The position numbers and the translations under genes were made by a program. This document shows positions 1 to 6,469 of a stretch of 8,719 nucleotides of DNA, one piece after another. This DNA comes from Waddliaceae bacterium (lineage in GTDB: Bacteria > Chlamydiota > Chlamydiia > Chlamydiales > SLOH01), in assembly GCA_007132595.1 (NCBI GenBank), contig SLOH01000097.1, forward strand, positions 1-8,719, in the 5' to 3' direction. Numbering within the stretch: position 1 is the first letter of the stretch; each line of letters starts with the position of its first letter. The notes beneath the pieces were generated by a model that was given only the letters and a program-made list of their open reading frames with translations, did no database searches and had not been told where the DNA came from.

Positions 1-87
1 GCTGATGGCAAAATTGTCGAATTTTCACGCCATTTATTTTGCAGATTCAATCCTACAGATCCTCGATTTTTTTTCATCACACAATAA
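1..87 (+). CDS. C-terminal end of an unidentified upstream gene (partial)
   Basis: The first frame is open from the window edge for 28 codons and closes at a TAA at 85-87. The residues (starting ADGKIVEFSRHLF) have a normal protein composition, unlike the AT-rich peptide read from the next frame over the same bases. The stretch 'VEFSRHLF' followed by an aromatic-rich end recalls the last strand of UTRA ligand-binding domains in GntR/HutC-type regulators, where a V-E-[YF]-[ST]-R motif precedes the C-terminus. That likeness is weak and short, so I give no function. The start lies outside the window. Confidence 0.4.
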   Translation, partial: ADGKIVEFSRHLFCRFNPTDPRFFFITQ

Positions 88-89
88 AA

Positions 90-133
90 TTAACATAAAC
101 TTAACATTTTTATATTACAATTTTAAGTATAAC
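90..133 (+). promoter_or_regulatory. AT-rich promoter region of the Inc-like gene
   Basis: About 67 bases separate the upstream stop from the next start, and they are strongly AT-rich compared with the coding DNA around them. TTAACA occurs twice, at 90-95 and 101-106, each five of six bases of the -35 consensus. Candidate -10 hexamers are TATATT (111-116), TACAAT (116-121) and TATAAC (128-133). No pair has the ideal 17-base spacing; TTAACA at 90-95 with TATATT is spaced by 15. The region very likely holds the promoter, but the exact boxes are uncertain. Confidence 0.4.
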
Positions 134-142
134 AGTTAAATA

Positions 143-147
143 GGGAG
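143..147 (+). promoter_or_regulatory. Ribosome binding site of the Inc-like gene
   Basis: GGGAG lies seven bases before the ATG at 155 and fixes that start. Confidence 0.65.
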
Positions 148-154
148 ATGAAAA

Positions 155-574
155 ATGGGATTATCCATACAAAATGTCATGAGCAACATGGCAGAAATAC
201 CAAAAGACCTACAGAACAAAGATACAAGAACAAGAGGACTGATGAAGCTTGGAGGAACTGTCGCAAGCGTCGCTGTCATCGCTCTTACAGCTCTGACTAT
301 TGCTGCAGCATTATCCAATCCAATCACAGCGACCGCTCTTGCGCTCGTCACAATTTTTGCCGTTGTCATTGCGCACGACTCGCATAAAGTTGGATTTAAT
401 ATGACTCCGGATTCTTCATCTCGATCACTCGGCAATAAAATTGTTCAACATGGTAAAAATGGACTTTCTGAACTTACAAGAGAGTTTGCCGGAAATGCAG
501 AAGACGCACCGAGAGTGCTTGATCATCTAGATGGCACCTGGCTTTTTCAGTACTTAGTGAAAGATTCTAACTAA
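155..574 (+). CDS. Small bilobed-hydrophobic protein, putative inclusion membrane (Inc) protein
   Basis: The 139-residue product has a hydrophilic N-terminus of about 32 residues without a cleavable signal peptide. Two hydrophobic helices follow, at about 33-53 and 57-73, separated only by a tight Ser-Asn-Pro turn (54-56). The remaining 65 residues are polar. Two closely spaced membrane helices with short cytosolic flanks are the hallmark of chlamydial Inc proteins, which are exported by type III secretion and sit in the inclusion membrane as a hairpin with both ends facing the host cytosol. Inc proteins share this layout but little sequence, so the call rests on topology. The ATG is supported by a good GGGAG site. 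The gene stands alone, with its own AT-rich promoter region before it and a strong hairpin terminator after it. It could instead be an ordinary small bacterial membrane protein. Confidence 0.55.
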   Translation: MGLSIQNVMSNMAEIPKDLQNKDTRTRGLMKLGGTVASVAVIALTALTIAAALSNPITATALALVTIFAVVIAHDSHKVGFNMTPDSSSRSLGNKIVQHGKNGLSELTREFAGNAEDAPRVLDHLDGTWLFQYLVKDSN

Positions 575-582
575 AATAAAAA

Positions 583-609
583 CCCCCTCTCATGAGGGGG
601 ATTTTTTTT
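583..609. terminator. Bidirectional intrinsic terminator between convergent genes
   Basis: A perfect 7-base-pair stem (CCCCCTC at 583-589, GAGGGGG at 594-600) with the loop TCAT is followed on the plus strand by a run of eight T (602-609). On the minus strand it is followed by a T-rich tract, the complement of the A-rich bases 573-582. The hairpin starts nine bases after the Inc-like gene's stop and lies 31 bases beyond the lpd stop, so it can end transcription from both sides. Confidence 0.88.
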
Positions 610-630
610 CTACTTAATACCTAAAAAACC

Positions 631-2001
631 CTACGTATGGACAGCCTCGCCAAGACTGGCAAGAGCCGCCTCTTTGATTGCTTCAGATAGAGTCGGATGC
701 GCATGGCAAGCGTGAGCAATAGACTCCACTTTTGAGCGATTGTCAAGTGCAATAACAGCCTCGCCGATCATCTCAGATGCGTGAGGTCCCAGAATATGAA
801 CGCCGAGTAAGCGGTGAGAGGACTTCTCGGCAATGACCTTAACAAGACCGCCTGTGTCGCCAGCTGCTCTCGCTCGTGGATTTCCCTTAAAGGACGCGAC
901 CCCCTTAATAATCTCAATTCCAAGCTCCTTTGTCTCCTCTTCAGTGAATCCGACACTTGCAAGTTCGGGATGGGTATAGACAACATTTGGAATCGCAATG
1001 TAATTAATCTCAGGGCTTTTGCCCGCCAGCGCTTCGACAATCGCAACACCCTCTTCGGATGCTCGATGTGCAAGTCCGGCGCCTTTAATCAAATCCCCAA
1101 AGGCGTAGATATTGGGGATTGAGGTGCGAAAATGCTTGTCGACTTCAACAAATCCCGAATGATCTGTTTCTACGCCGACCGCTTCAAGTCCAAGACCGGC
1201 AGAATACGGGCGGCGGCCAATGGATACCAAAATACAATCGGGCGTAAATGTCAAAGTTTCATCGTTTTGAGTCACTGTGACTTTTCCGGAATCGATTTTT
1301 GTGACTTTGGCACTCAAATGAAACTTGATGCCCATTTTTGCAAGCGATTGATGAAGCGGTTTTGTGACGCTTTTGTCAAATCCGGGGCAAATGGTATCGA
1401 GCATTTCAACCACTGTCACCTGGCTTCCCAGTCGACTGTAAACAGAGGCAAGTTCAAGACCAATAACCCCGGCTCCGATCACGAGCAGTTTCTTTGGAAC
1501 TTTTGAAAGCGCAAGCGCTCCGGTTGATGAGACAATCTTCTTTTCATCAAAAGGGGCAAAGGGAAGCTCTATTGGCTCAGATCCTGTCGCAAGCAAGATG
1601 TGCTTTGCCTCTATCGTCTTGCCGTTGACCTCAATTGTGTTGGGTGATGTTAGTTTACCGGTTCCTTTGATGCGCGCAACTTTATTGCGTTTAAACAGTC
1701 CGGCAATCCCCTGCACAAGGCTCCCGACCACCTCTTCCTTCCTGGACTGCATTTTTTTAAAATTGAGTTTGGGCTTTAAGGACTCAATTCCATGCTCATC
1801 TGCACTTTGCTTTATAAAATAGTAATGCTCAGATGACTGCAGTAGAGCTTTTGACGGAATGCACCCGACATTTAAACATGTGCCGCCGAGCGTCTTTTCT
1901 TTTTCGATACAGACGGTTTTAAACCCAAGCTGACTTGCGCGAATGGCTGCGACATAGCCGCCCGGTCCCGATCCGATTACTGCAACATCATACCTGTCCA
2001 T
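631..2001 (-). CDS. lpd: Dihydrolipoyl dehydrogenase (E3 of 2-oxoglutarate dehydrogenase)
   Basis: This flavoprotein reoxidises dihydrolipoyl groups on the E2 subunit and passes the electrons through FAD to NAD+. At 456 residues it has the usual length of the family. An N-terminal FAD-binding GSGPGG (10-15) is followed by the redox-active disulfide motif GGTCLNVGCIPSK with Cys42 and Cys47. An ATGS motif lies at 138-141, and the NAD-binding motif GAGVIG at 176-181. The C-terminal dimerisation domain carries HPTLSE, with the catalytic His435 and Glu440. Nothing essential is missing. The gene starts directly after the sucB stop (TAG then ATG, no gap), with AGGAG inside the end of sucB, so it is translated as the last gene of sucA-sucB-lpd. 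This position suggests the E3 serves 2-oxoglutarate dehydrogenase first. It could also serve a pyruvate dehydrogenase or glycine cleavage system encoded elsewhere. Confidence 0.97.
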   Translation of the reverse strand: MDRYDVAVIGSGPGGYVAAIRASQLGFKTVCIEKEKTLGGTCLNVGCIPSKALLQSSEHYYFIKQSADEHGIESLKPKLNFKKMQSRKEEVVGSLVQGIAGLFKRNKVARIKGTGKLTSPNTIEVNGKTIEAKHILLATGSEPIELPFAPFDEKKIVSSTGALALSKVPKKLLVIGAGVIGLELASVYSRLGSQVTVVEMLDTICPGFDKSVTKPLHQSLAKMGIKFHLSAKVTKIDSGKVTVTQNDETLTFTPDCILVSIGRRPYSAGLGLEAVGVETDHSGFVEVDKHFRTSIPNIYAFGDLIKGAGLAHRASEEGVAIVEALAGKSPEINYIAIPNVVYTHPELASVGFTEEETKELGIEIIKGVASFKGNPRARAAGDTGGLVKVIAEKSSHRLLGVHILGPHASEMIGEAVIALDNRSKVESIAHACHAHPTLSEAIKEAALASLGEAVHT

Positions 2002-3183
2002 CTACACTCCTATTAACAGTCGAGAAGGGTCTTCTAACACCTGCTTCACGCGGACTAAAAAGGTGACAGCTTCTTTACCATCGATCACTCTGTGGTCATA
2101 GCTCATGGCCAGGTACATCATCGGTCGAATGACGATCTCATCATCGACAACAACAGGGCGCTTTTCAATCTTATGCATGCCAAGGATTCCACTTTGCGGC
2201 GGGTTTAAAATGGGAGTGGAAAGTAAGGAGCCGTAAATCCCCCCGTTTGTAATCGTAAAGCCGCCGCCTTGCAAGTCATCGACTGCAAGCCCCCCTTTTT
2301 TCGCCTTTTCTGCATAGTCAACAATTGCCTGTTCAATTTGGGCGGGTGAGAGTTTATCACAATTTCTAACAACCGGAACAACAAGGCCTCGCTCCGTTCC
2401 AACTGCAATTCCAATGTCGTAGTAGTGACGTGTGACAAGCTCTTCCCCGTCGATGTAGGAATTGACTTCCGGCACTTCTCGAAGCGCATAGACACACGCT
2501 TTGACAAAAAATGACATAAATCCAAGCTTCACGCCGTGTTTCTTCGCAAATGCATCTTTATAGTGCGACCTCATCTCCATAACCGCCGATAGATCCACCT
2601 CATTAAAAGTGGTCAACATCGCGGATGTTTGTTGAGATTCGACCAGGCGCTTGGCAATCACTTTGCGAATTTTAGACATTTTTTTGCGAGACTCTTCCCT
2701 GCCGGGCTGAGTGGAGGAAATCGGAGCCTCTGCCACCTTGGGTGCTGCTGCTCCTGCGGTCGGTTCGGGAGGGGGAGCGCTGGATTCAGGGGGAGATTCT
2801 TTTCTTGGTTGCTCTTTTAAAAACTCTTCCTTGTCAATACGTTTTGCCCCACCTCCCTGCTCGCTCATCTTCAGAGGCTCCGGCTCTTTTTTTGACTCTT
2901 GCTTTTTCTTAGGTTCTGGTTCCGCTTGCGGCTTTTGAGCAGCTCCCTCTGAATCGATATGCCCGATCACTTGATCAATCTTTACGCTATCTTCCTCTTG
3001 AATATCTAAATGTACAACACCGTCTGCTTGAGCATAAAGAACCTGATTCACCTTATCAGTCTCGAGCTCAAGAATCTCATCATCCACTTTAACAGCTGTT
3101 CCGGTTGGTTTTAATATCGATCCAACTGTCGCTTCGGTGATTGATTCGCCCATTGCGGGCACTTTTATTTCTACTTTTGTCAT
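2002..3183 (-). CDS. sucB: Dihydrolipoyl succinyltransferase (E2 of 2-oxoglutarate dehydrogenase)
   Basis: E2 forms the core of the complex. Its swinging lipoyl group takes the succinyl unit from E1, transfers it to CoA and is reoxidised by E3. Residues 1-77 form a lipoyl domain with the ETDK motif, Lys44 being the lipoylation site. Residues from about 168 to 393 form the catalytic acyltransferase domain, with the C-terminal HRVIDG motif giving catalytic His364 and Asp368. Between them, about 81-165 is low-complexity and rich in Pro, Glu, Lys and Ala. The peripheral E3/E1-binding domain expected there is not recognisable as a full unit. Only [13 protein letters not shown] (110-122) resembles its second half. 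At 393 residues the protein is close to, though slightly shorter than, many SucB proteins. The start overlaps the sucA stop by four bases (ATGA), with GGAGA seven bases upstream. Confidence 0.96.
   Translation of the reverse strand: MTKVEIKVPAMGESITEATVGSILKPTGTAVKVDDEILELETDKVNQVLYAQADGVVHLDIQEEDSVKIDQVIGHIDSEGAAQKPQAEPEPKKKQESKKEPEPLKMSEQGGGAKRIDKEEFLKEQPRKESPPESSAPPPEPTAGAAAPKVAEAPISSTQPGREESRKKMSKIRKVIAKRLVESQQTSAMLTTFNEVDLSAVMEMRSHYKDAFAKKHGVKLGFMSFFVKACVYALREVPEVNSYIDGEELVTRHYYDIGIAVGTERGLVVPVVRNCDKLSPAQIEQAIVDYAEKAKKGGLAVDDLQGGGFTITNGGIYGSLLSTPILNPPQSGILGMHKIEKRPVVVDDEIVIRPMMYLAMSYDHRVIDGKEAVTFLVRVKQVLEDPSRLLIGV
2007..2011 (-). promoter_or_regulatory. Ribosome binding site of lpd inside sucB
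   Basis: On the minus strand AGGAG lies within the last codons of sucB, five bases before the lpd ATG. It supports the start directly abutting the sucB stop. Confidence 0.7.
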
Positions 3184-5861
3184 TGTAATTTCTCCATGAT
3201 CTGCGCAAGCTGTTTTTTGTGCAGGGCAAGCGAGCCTGCCGCCGGTGAGGCGCTACGCTCGCGCCCAACGTACTCTATCTCTTTTCCTTTTGGAAGGAGC
3301 TGTTGCAATAGAGGTCTGATAAAACCCCAGGCGCCCATATTTTCGGGCTCTTCTTGGGCCCAGATGTATTTTTTCACCCCTTTGTACTTCGCGAGTATTT
3401 TTTTGATTTTGTCTGTATTCAAAGGGTAGAGTTGCTCAACTCGTATAAGCGCTAGATGATCGAGCTGCCTGGCTTTGATTTCGTAGTAAATTTTCCCTGT
3501 GCAAAAGACAATTTCTTTTGGTTTTTTAGCCGGACTTGGATCGTCTATGACTTCTTCAAACGATCCTTTTGTAAAGTCTTGCAGAGGATTGACACACTCA
3601 GGATGTCGAAGGAGCGCCTTGGGTGAAAAAACGATGAGCGGCTTTTTATACTCATTTTTTCCCTGCCTTCTCAGTAGGTGAAACATTTGAGACGGGGTCG
3701 TCGGGTTCACAACAAACATATTGTCTTCTGCAGACAGTGTTAAAAACCTCTCCATCCGTCCAGATGAGTGCTCCGGTCCTTGACCTTCATACCCGTGCGG
3801 CAAAAGCATCACAATCCCGCTTTTTTGCCCCCACTTCTGCTCCGCTGTGGCAATAAACTGGTCGATCATGATTTGAGCGCCGTTACAAAAATCGCCAAAC
3901 TGCGCCTCCCATATGACAAGAGAATCCGGATCGGCCAGACTATAGCCGTATTCAAATCCAAGCCCGGCGTACTCTGTCAAAGGCGAATTAATGACATCGA
4001 ACCTAGCCTTTTTCGTGAGATGCTTAAATGGACAGTAATTTTTCTTTGCAAATTGATCCATCCATACGGCATGACGATGAGAAAAGGTCCCTCGCCCGGA
4101 GTCTTGCCCGGCAAGTCGAATGGAGACTCCTTCGTTTAGAAGCGCGCCGTACGCAAGACTTTCCCCCATCCCCCAGTCAATCGGGCGATCTTCATTTACC
4201 ATCTCCTCTCGACTCTTTAAGAGCCGTTTGAGCTTTGAATGAACTGTCAGCTCGTCTGGGACGTGACAAATTTGCTTTCCAATCTCTTGAAGCGTTTGCT
4301 TGTCTACTCCGGTCTCTATTTTTTTAAATAGATTGACCGCTTGTGTTTTTTTCTTTTTCTCGGTCTTCTTAAGCGGCTCTTTTGCACCCGAAAGCGCAAC
4401 TTGCAATTCGGCTTTAAACTCCTCTTCGAGCGCCTCTGCCATTTTGCGCTCCAATACACCTTGATGGATTAAATCGTCCCGATAGATTTCACGAACAGCT
4501 TTTTTCATGCGAATGAGTTGGTATTCAATTGGCTGAGTGAATGCCGGCTCATCTGTTTCGTTATGTCCGTACTTGCGATAACACAAAATATCGATGAAGA
4601 CATCGCACTGATATTTCTGTCTCAACTCGATGGCTAAAAACGTCGCAAAGATGCAACTCTCCGGATCTTCACCATTCACATGAAAGACCGGGGCTGAAAA
4701 AGTGCGCGCAATATCTGTGCAGTAGTGTGTGGACCTCCCTTCTGTCGGAAGGGTGGTAAAACCGATCTGGTTGTTAATCACAAGGTGCACTGTGCCGCCC
4801 GTACGGTAATCTTCCAGGTTATACAGTTGCATCGTCTCATATATAATTCCTTGCCCTGACAGCGCCGCGTCGCCATGAACGAGAATGGGAAGGACTTTTT
4901 CAAAACGAAGGTCATCATTTTTTTGGATCTGCTTTGCCCGTGCCTGCCCTTCAACCACGGGATCGACCGCTTCCAAGTGACTTGGATTTGGGGCCAAAGT
5001 CATCTCGACCTCTTTTCCGGCTGTCGTTTTGCGATTGCAAACAAACCCTTTGTGATACTTCACATCTCCGCTTCCTTCAAAGGAAATGGGAACGTACCCC
5101 TCCTCAAACTCTGAAAAAATATCGCTATACGATTTTTGCAAAATATTACTTAAAACATTCAAACGACCTCTATGGGCCATTCCGATGATAAAATCTTCTA
5201 GCCCGAGATCTGCTCCTCGTTCGATGATGGCTCCTAATATTGGAATCAATGTCTCACCACCTTCAAGAGAAAAGCGCTTTTGTCCAGCGTATTTGGTATG
5301 AATGAAAACCTCAAAGAGCTCTGATTGGTTTAAGTAATTGAGGATCATTTTCTTTTGTTCGATCGAAAGCTGAATTTTGCACCGTGATGGCTCAATTTGG
5401 TTTTGCAGCCATTTCTCAAGCTCGGGGTTCTGCACCCCCATGTACTCAATACCGATCTTATTTGAATAAATCTCCTTTAGAACATTTACGATTTCACGAA
5501 GCGAGGCAGAAGGGGCGTCCATTAAACCATTGGTCGGAAATTCTTGGGTCAGCTCCTCTTCTTTAAAACCCATTTCTGCCAAACTGAGCTGCCAAGGCTC
5601 TTTTTTTACATTTGTATCAATGGGGTTATTATCTGCCATCAGGTGGCCATAGCTTCTGTAGAAAAAAATGAGGCGGTCAATCCGTTGAACCGCATTTACA
5701 GATTCTCTCTTCTCCTCAATGGGGCCCGGCACAGGAGCTGCTCGGCTCTCAATCTGCTCAAAATACGCTTTCCAAGAAGGATCTACGCTCGTTGGATCGG
5801 ATTGATAACGCTCGTAGAGCCACTCCACAAGATGTGCATTTGAAATATCGGGTTGTCTCAT
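3180..5861 (-). CDS. sucA: 2-oxoglutarate dehydrogenase E1, thiamine diphosphate-dependent
   Basis: E1 decarboxylates 2-oxoglutarate on thiamine diphosphate and succinylates the lipoyl group of SucB. The 893 residues have the family's normal length. Numbered from the ATG, the N-terminal arm has the typical [13 protein letters not shown] (11-23) and VDPSW. Further motifs are MAHRGRLN (228-235), the thiamine-diphosphate region [10 protein letters not shown] starting at 329, its closing pair of Asn at 363-364, [10 protein letters not shown] (392-401) and GHNETDEP (432-439). The C-terminal half has [16 protein letters not shown] and the [16 protein letters not shown] substrate-binding region. I chose ATG at 5861 because it matches the family N-terminus and has a GGAAG-type purine tract before it. 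An in-frame TTG at 5879 would add six residues but has no ribosome binding site. It is the first gene of sucA-sucB-lpd. A Lys-rich linker lies in the middle. Confidence 0.97.
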   Translation of the reverse strand: MRQPDISNAHLVEWLYERYQSDPTSVDPSWKAYFEQIESRAAPVPGPIEEKRESVNAVQRIDRLIFFYRSYGHLMADNNPIDTNVKKEPWQLSLAEMGFKEEELTQEFPTNGLMDAPSASLREIVNVLKEIYSNKIGIEYMGVQNPELEKWLQNQIEPSRCKIQLSIEQKKMILNYLNQSELFEVFIHTKYAGQKRFSLEGGETLIPILGAIIERGADLGLEDFIIGMAHRGRLNVLSNILQKSYSDIFSEFEEGYVPISFEGSGDVKYHKGFVCNRKTTAGKEVEMTLAPNPSHLEAVDPVVEGQARAKQIQKNDDLRFEKVLPILVHGDAALSGQGIIYETMQLYNLEDYRTGGTVHLVINNQIGFTTLPTEGRSTHYCTDIARTFSAPVFHVNGEDPESCIFATFLAIELRQKYQCDVFIDILCYRKYGHNETDEPAFTQPIEYQLIRMKKAVREIYRDDLIHQGVLERKMAEALEEEFKAELQVALSGAKEPLKKTEKKKKTQAVNLFKKIETGVDKQTLQEIGKQICHVPDELTVHSKLKRLLKSREEMVNEDRPIDWGMGESLAYGALLNEGVSIRLAGQDSGRGTFSHRHAVWMDQFAKKNYCPFKHLTKKARFDVINSPLTEYAGLGFEYGYSLADPDSLVIWEAQFGDFCNGAQIMIDQFIATAEQKWGQKSGIVMLLPHGYEGQGPEHSSGRMERFLTLSAEDNMFVVNPTTPSQMFHLLRRQGKNEYKKPLIVFSPKALLRHPECVNPLQDFTKGSFEEVIDDPSPAKKPKEIVFCTGKIYYEIKARQLDHLALIRVEQLYPLNTDKIKKILAKYKGVKKYIWAQEEPENMGAWGFIRPLLQQLLPKGKEIEYVGRERSASPAAGSLALHKKQLAQIMEKLQ
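3191..3195 (-). promoter_or_regulatory. Ribosome binding site of sucB inside sucA
   Basis: GGAGA on the minus strand lies seven bases before the sucB ATG, within the last codons of sucA. Together with the ATGA overlap it points to coupled translation of E1 and E2. Confidence 0.65.
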
Positions 5862-5886
5862 ACTCTTCCATATACCCAAATAATGA

Positions 5887-5915
5887 TTAATAATAAAGAG
5901 TGATCTCTGTATAGT
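5887..5915 (+). promoter_or_regulatory. Candidate promoter of the lipoprotein-resB pair
   Basis: TTAATA (5887-5892) and TATAGT (5910-5915) are 17 bases apart and match the -35 and -10 consensus at four and five of six positions. Transcription would begin at about 5922, almost at the ATG at 5924, which would make the message leaderless or nearly so. The -10 box overlaps the opposing -10 box proposed for sucA. This is read by eye from an AT-rich stretch, where chance matches are common. Confidence 0.35.
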
Positions 5916-5936
5916 TGCAGCTTATGTTGTGGTTAA
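5908..5936 (-). promoter_or_regulatory. Candidate promoter of the sucA-sucB-lpd operon
   Basis: On the minus strand TTAACC (5936-5931) and TATACA (5913-5908) are 17 bases apart, each matching four of six consensus bases. The predicted start near 5901 leaves a leader of about 40 bases before the sucA ATG, which is reasonable. The -35 box lies inside the first codons of the divergent lipoprotein gene. No other well-spaced candidate was seen between the two genes. Confidence 0.35.
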
Positions 5937-6469
5937 TTTTTCTTCTATTTGCGGGATGCCAAACAGAGCAGCCGACAAACACCAAAACCCATTTAATCAA
6001 GGGAAGAGAAGAGCAAGCTCCCCTCTACCGCATGGAAGTCCCGCAAAAATGGAGATTCCAAGCTTCGGAGGGCGACTTAACAGACACCAAAAAGCCGCTT
6101 GCCACACTCGACTTCGATGAGATTCACATCACATTTCACAACTTCCCCGGATTTGCAATTCCACCAGCTGCCCAAGTCGCACGCTGGAAAAGTCAAATAG
6201 AGGATATCGACCCATTTACCGAATCGAAGACCCCGTGTCATTTTTCCGGATTTTACGGTCTTTGCTACTTTTGTGAAAACGAAACATCTGCCACTCTTGC
6301 ACTTGCCATGCAGCTTGATCAGATGCATGCGCAAAAGTTAAAAGGGAGCGAGAAAAGTGCAGTTTTTACTTTTAAAGCAATCGGGCCGCCTCATTTGCTG
6401 CGTCAGCACAGGCAAGAAATTATCAGCATCGGCCAAAGCATCGAACTTATAGATGAGATAGCGCCTTGA
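5924..6469 (+). CDS. Putative lipoprotein coupled to resB, with a CxxC motif
   Basis: From the ATG at 5924 the product has 181 residues. The hydrophobic start MLWLIFLLFAGC fits a lipoprotein signal, with Cys12 as the lipidation site, but it is very short and lacks the usual basic residue. A TTG at 5915 would add three residues, and a TAG at 5912 rules out anything longer. After a polar stretch comes a compact domain. It has a P-x-K-W element (40-43), an ARWKSQ element (86-91), a segment with Cys105 and CYFC (114-117), and an ending FKAIGPPHLL. This plan recalls small lipoproteins of unknown function in Planctomycetes and Verrucomicrobia, but that comparison is from memory. No thioredoxin WCxxC is present. 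The stop overlaps the start of resB by four bases, so the two are probably co-translated, and a role in cytochrome c maturation is an inference from this. Confidence 0.72.
   Translation: MLWLIFLLFAGCQTEQPTNTKTHLIKGREEQAPLYRMEVPQKWRFQASEGDLTDTKKPLATLDFDEIHITFHNFPGFAIPPAAQVARWKSQIEDIDPFTESKTPCHFSGFYGLCYFCENETSATLALAMQLDQMHAQKLKGSEKSAVFTFKAIGPPHLLRQHRQEIISIGQSIELIDEIAP

Noticed and set aside
2..139. Open frame from the window edge with an ATG at 5
   Set aside because: It overlaps the better-looking frame ending at 87, and its second half is an Asn/Tyr/Phe/Lys-rich peptide of the kind AT-rich intergenic DNA gives.
136..435. Minus-strand open frame of 99 codons with hydrophobic segments
   Set aside because: It lies almost entirely opposite the Inc-like gene. 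Antisense of a hydrophobic, Ala/Val-rich coding stretch gives another hydrophobic frame, and there is no supporting ribosome binding site or context.
2629..2938. Plus-strand Gly/Ser/Phe-rich frames opposite sucB
   Set aside because: They are the complement of the Pro/Glu/Ala/Lys-rich SucB linker and carry no recognisable protein character.
5862..5879. Six-codon N-terminal extension of SucA from a TTG at 5879
   Set aside because: The TTG has no ribosome binding site, and the E1 family N-terminus aligns with the ATG at 5861.
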